Source: Rhodoblastus sp. 17X3 (GTDB lineage Bacteria; Pseudomonadota; Alphaproteobacteria; Rhizobiales; Beijerinckiaceae). Taken from it: a DNA stretch of 64,000 nt. Below are positions 61,001 through 64,000 of the stretch, one piece after another (position 1 is the first letter of the stretch; each line of letters opens with the position of its first letter). The DNA lies in the NCBI RefSeq assembly GCF_030056575.1, contig NZ_JASHHX010000009.1, forward strand, positions 1 through 64,000. Reading direction: 5' to 3'. The notes below the pieces were generated by a model that had not been told where the DNA came from, made no database searches, and saw only the letters and a program-made list of their open reading frames with translations. A program made the position numbers and the translations under genes.

Positions 61001-62878
61001 ATGCCGGAAATGAGCAGCGAGACGAGCTTTCTCGTCCCGATCCTGATTCTTCTCGCCGCCTCGATCGTGTTTGCGGCGTCCTTCCGCTTCGCGGGGCTCG
61101 GCTCCGTCATCGGCTATCTCGTCGCCGGCATCGCCATTGGCCCCTCGGGCCTCGGGCTGATCGCCGAGCCGAAGATGACGCTCAACATTTCCCAACTCGG
61201 CGTCGTGCTGCTGCTCTTTCTGATCGGCCTGTCGCTCAAGCCCCAGCGGCTCTATGCCTTGCGGCGCGACATCGGGCTGATCGGCGTCAGCCAGATGGTG
61301 CTGACCGCCGGGCCTCTGGCCTATGCCGCACACAAATTCCTGAATCTCGGCCTGTTCGGCGCCCTCGCGGCGGGTCTGGCGCTGGCCTTTTCCGCCACCG
61401 CCATCGCCATGCAATTGCTGGAGGAGCGCGGCGACGCGCAAACGGCCTACGGCCGGCGCGCCTTCGCGGTCCTGCTGGCGCAGGATATCGCCGTCGCGCC
61501 CGCTTTGGCCCTGATTCCGCTGCTCGGCGGCGGGGCGGCCGGCGCCGCGTCCTCGCTGGCCGGTTCGATGCACGACGCGCTGATCAATCTGTCGCAGGCC
61601 TTCGCGGCGCTGGCTTTCGTCATTCTCGCCGGCCATTACGCCCTCAACCCGCTGTTCCGCGTGCTGGCGCGGGCCGGCGCGCGCGAAATCCTCACGGCGG
61701 CGGCCTTGTTTATCGTGCTCGGCGCGGCGGTGCTGATGCAGGCGGTCGGCATGTCGATGGCGCTGGGCGCCTTTCTCGCGGGCCTGCTGCTGTCGGAGTC
61801 CAATTTCCGCCATCAGCTCGAAGCCGATATCGAACCGTTTCGCGGCCTGCTGATGGGCCTGTTCTTCATGTCGGTCGGCATGTCGGTGGACGCCCATCTG
61901 GTCGGGGCGCGGCTCGGGCTGCTCGCGGGCGCGGCGCTGGCCATTCTCTGCGCAAAAATGGCCATCGTCTTCATTCTGTTCCGGCTGACAGGCTCGACCT
62001 CGCGGGAATCGCTCAGCGCCGCCGGAATCCTGACGCCGGCGGGCGAATTTTCCTTCGCCATTTTCCCGCTCGCGGCTGCGGCCCATCTGATGCCGCAGGC
62101 GGATTCCAGCCTGTTGTCGGCGCTCGCCGCGATCACCATGGTCGCCGGGCCCTTTTTCGCCAAGGGCGTGGAGTATTTCGCGGCCCGGTTCGAAAGCCGC
62201 CATCCGCCCGAACCGGAAGGCGCGGTCGAGCCGCCGCCGCCGTCCGTTCCCAAGGAAAAGCGCGGAAAGGTGCTGGTGGTCGGCTTTGGCCGCTTCGGGC
62301 AGATCTCGGTGCAGCCTCTGCTTGCCGAGCGCATCGACGTCACCGTGATCGATTCCTCGGTCAAGCGCATCCGCGACGCCGGCAAGTTCGGCTTCAAGGT
62401 CTATTTCGGCGACGGCTGCAGGCTCGACGTGCTGCGCGCGGCGGGCGCCGGCGAGGCGCGGATCATCGCCATTTGCGTTGGCGACCGCGACATCGCCAAC
62501 GCCATTGTCGCCCTGGCGCGCGACAATTTCCCGACGGCGAAGATTTTCGTGCGCGCCTATGACCGCATTCACGCCATCGACCTGCTCGACAGGGGCGTTG
62601 ATTACCAGATCCGCGAAACGCTCGAATCGGCGCTGACCTTCGGCGGCGCGGCGATCGCGGAAATTCGCGGCGATCCCGACGCCGCCCGCGAGGCCGTGGA
62701 CGCGGTGCGCCTGCGCGATCTCGACCGGCTGGCGATCCAGAAGGCGGGCGGCGCGCCGCCGCCCTTCTTCGCGCCCGACCAGCCGCGCTTCAATCCCGAG
62801 CCGCTGGTCAAGCCGGCCAGCAAGTCGAAGGGGCTGACGCCGGAAAGCCAGACGATCGTCGATCAGGCCTCCGACTGA
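61001..62878 (+). CDS. KefB/KefC-like cation:proton antiporter with TrkA-N domain
   Basis: 625 residues. CPA2 family: about twelve membrane segments (about 7-385; LASVIGYLVAGIAIGPSGLG-like first part, then GLALAFSATAIAMQLLEERGD) and a RCK/TrkA-N domain (about 422-560; KVLVVGFGRFGQISVQPLL; VYFGDGCRLDVLRAAGA). Exchanges K+ (or Na+) for H+; KefB/C are gated by glutathione adducts, which fits gshA next to it, but gating is not shown here. Confidence 0.92.
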   Translation: MPEMSSETSFLVPILILLAASIVFAASFRFAGLGSVIGYLVAGIAIGPSGLGLIAEPKMTLNISQLGVVLLLFLIGLSLKPQRLYALRRDIGLIGVSQMVLTAGPLAYAAHKFLNLGLFGALAAGLALAFSATAIAMQLLEERGDAQTAYGRRAFAVLLAQDIAVAPALALIPLLGGGAAGAASSLAGSMHDALINLSQAFAALAFVILAGHYALNPLFRVLARAGAREILTAAALFIVLGAAVLMQAVGMSMALGAFLAGLLLSESNFRHQLEADIEPFRGLLMGLFFMSVGMSVDAHLVGARLGLLAGAALAILCAKMAIVFILFRLTGSTSRESLSAAGILTPAGEFSFAIFPLAAAAHLMPQADSSLLSALAAITMVAGPFFAKGVEYFAARFESRHPPEPEGAVEPPPPSVPKEKRGKVLVVGFGRFGQISVQPLLAERIDVTVIDSSVKRIRDAGKFGFKVYFGDGCRLDVLRAAGAGEARIIAICVGDRDIANAIVALARDNFPTAKIFVRAYDRIHAIDLLDRGVDYQIRETLESALTFGGAAIAEIRGDPDAAREAVDAVRLRDLDRLAIQKAGGAPPPFFAPDQPRFNPEPLVKPASKSKGLTPESQTIVDQASD

Positions 62879-63276
62879 CGCCAGATCAGGTGAGGCGGCC
62901 GGCTTCTTATAAATCTCAGGAAGCGGGATTGGCTCTTGTCTGGCGCGAAACCTGCTTGTATCGAGCGGCCTCCGGCGCATTCCCGCGCCGGAGGGGTCGA
63001 ACGCCCGGCTGGCTTGCTGCTCTCTCCAGAAATGCAAAGCCGATTTTTCCGGGCGCGGACAGGCTGCGATTGCAGCTTCCGCCGCATCGTCCTATCTAGT
63101 GCATCGTCGGAGGGGAAAAGGCTGCGCTGCGCGCGACCGCATCCTGGGGCGTCGACCGCCCCGATGAGGAGCGCGCAAAACGGAATGGAACTGGACGGCG
63201 CCGCCCGGCGCATTCCAGGCATTTTGCGCCAGTTCCCGACCCTCCCCGACCTTGAGACCCCGTTTGAAAGCCGGAC
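62879..63276. other. Intergenic region between the KefB-like gene and gshA
   Basis: 398 bp without a gene I trust (an open frame at 62936-63292 has no support and overlaps the gshA start). At 62969-62994 a perfect 10-bp hairpin (CCTCCGGCGC / GCGCCGGAGG, 6-base loop) lies about 90 bp after the antiporter stop. The gshA promoter should be here. Confidence 0.5.
62969..62994 (+). terminator. Strong hairpin after the KefB-like gene
   Basis: CCTCCGGCGC (62969-62978) and GCGCCGGAGG (62985-62994) pair perfectly across attccc. No T tract follows. It could be a 3' end or a structured 5' leader of gshA. Confidence 0.45.
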
Positions 63277-64000
63277 ATGGCCCGTGACCTAGTCGATGAA
63301 AACCGCATCTCGTCGCGCGACGAACTGGTCGGATGGTTTGAGGCCGGGTGCAAGCCGCAGGGGCCGTTCCGCATCGGGACGGAGCATGAGAAGATTCCAT
63401 TCTATCGCTTGGGCCATGCGCCCGTGCCCTATGATGGACGTCCCGACGGACGCGGGGGCATTCGCGCGCTGATGGAAGGCCTGCGCGCGTCAAGCGGCTG
63501 GGAGCCGATCGAGGACGGCGACGCGCTGATCGGACTTTTCGATCCGCAAGGCGGCGGCGCCATTTCGCTCGAGCCGGGCGGGCAATTCGAATTGTCGGGC
63601 GCGCCGCTTGACAATGCGCACCAGACGGGCGCTGAGCTTGAGGCGCATTTCGCGGCGCTCGCGCCGATTTGCGAAAAGCTCGGCCTCGCCTTTCTCGATC
63701 TTGGCATGAGCCCGCTGTGGCGGCGCGACGAGACGCCGGTCATGCCGAAGCAGCGCTATCAGATCATGGCGCGCTACATGCCAAAGGTCGGAAAGCTCGG
63801 CCTCGACATGATGTTCCGCACTTCGACCGTGCAGACCAATATTGATTTCGGCTCCGAAGAGGACATGGTCGCGAAACTGCGGCTGGCCCTGAGCCTGCAG
63901 CCTTTGTTCACTGCGCTTTTCGCCAATTCGCCCTTCACGGACGGCAAGCCCAACGGCTTCCAGTCGATGCGCTCGCAGATCTGGACCGATACGGACGCCG
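63277..64000 (+). CDS. gshA: Glutamate-cysteine ligase (3' end outside window)
   Basis: The first 241 codons from ATG 63277; no stop before the edge. RIGTEHEKIPF near residue 34-44, LEPGGQFELSGAP and DLGMSPLWRRDETPVMPKQRYQIM, followed by RTSTVQTNIDFGSEEDM, are characteristic of the plant/alphaproteobacterial type GshA (class 3). It makes gamma-glutamylcysteine, the first step of glutathione synthesis. Close to the KefB-like antiporter. Confidence 0.92.
   Translation, partial: MARDLVDENRISSRDELVGWFEAGCKPQGPFRIGTEHEKIPFYRLGHAPVPYDGRPDGRGGIRALMEGLRASSGWEPIEDGDALIGLFDPQGGGAISLEPGGQFELSGAPLDNAHQTGAELEAHFAALAPICEKLGLAFLDLGMSPLWRRDETPVMPKQRYQIMARYMPKVGKLGLDMMFRTSTVQTNIDFGSEEDMVAKLRLALSLQPLFTALFANSPFTDGKPNGFQSMRSQIWTDTDA

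Noticed and set aside
60932-63037. 701-codon open frame antisense to the KefB-like gene
   Set aside because: Arg/Gln/Asp-rich shadow without motifs over a clear antiporter.

Overview
The window looks like chromosome of a GC-rich alphaproteobacterium, most likely of the Hyphomicrobiales (Rhizobiales; possibly the Beijerinckiaceae/Methylocystaceae neighbourhood, which is inference from general character only). The reasons are a complete cbb3 oxidase set (ccoNOQP plus ccoGHIS) behind an FNR/FixK-type box, a CpaA-F/TadBC pilus locus with Flp pilins, TTAA-N7-TTAA sites of the CtrA type, a PleC/DivJ-like histidine kinase, and a NadQ-like regulator. I see no insertion sequence, phage, CRISPR array, rRNA or tRNA gene. 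Genes are dense and often overlap by 4 bp. About 70 protein genes are annotated; the first (RTX phosphatase) and last (gshA) run off the window edges. Layout: 1-6.0 kb holds the end of a secreted RTX metallophosphatase, dnaN, a bifunctional class A PBP and a small exported protein. 5.9-9.2 kb holds a GyrI-like protein coupled to dihydroorotase, ygfZ and an AhpD-like protein. 9.2-14.1 kb is a co-directional run of overlapping or closely spaced genes: tag, HD phosphohydrolase, tyrosine phosphatase, nadQ-like regulator, xseB, pirin and ispE. 14.2-19.1 kb has a zinc-type CDF exporter, a glyoxalase, a class II aldolase, an unknown protein and two tandem DedA proteins. 19.1-23.8 kb is a five-gene branched-chain amino-acid ABC transporter. 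24.2-33.7 kb is the cbb3 oxidase: structural genes ccoNOQP, then assembly genes ccoGHIS, then an MFS gene whose MxxxM/HxxxM pair marks it as a CcoA-type copper importer, so the oxidase, its copper ATPase and its copper importer sit together. 33.9-38.0 kb has a TonB-type protein, thiD, an NlpC/P60 hydrolase and an M17 aminopeptidase. 38.1-51.3 kb is the Tad/Cpa pilus region: tadD lipoprotein, then (minus strand) tadC, tadB, cpaF, cpaE, cpaD, cpaC, cpaB, cpaA and three nearly identical flp pilin genes (54 residues each, too short for ordinary ORF cut-offs), then (plus strand) a stand-alone CpaC-N-domain protein and two TadE-type pseudopilins. 51.3-55.2 kb has a tandem hairpin array, a small unknown protein, a uracil-DNA-glycosylase-family protein, a glutathione transferase and a cell-cycle-type histidine kinase. 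55.1-58.5 kb is a small stress/envelope-like island: two HdeA/B-like proteins, a DUF1254 protein and an AraC regulator. 58.6-64 kb has cobT, ispH, a KefB-like antiporter and the start of gshA. Beyond ordinary genes, the most interesting signals are: a family of intergenic hairpin elements sharing the core AGGRGCGAATGC (about 7.9, 14.2 and 35.7 kb); a second palindrome family found both between genes (17.57 kb) and inside the start of a tadE gene (49.94 kb); the 3.5-copy hairpin array at 51.35 kb; CtrA-type boxes at dnaN/PBP and before the 17.2 kb gene, plus a duplicated near-CtrA box before tadD; the triplicated flp units, each with its own terminator; and the CcoA assignment. All calls are by eye from sequence motifs; no database search was possible.
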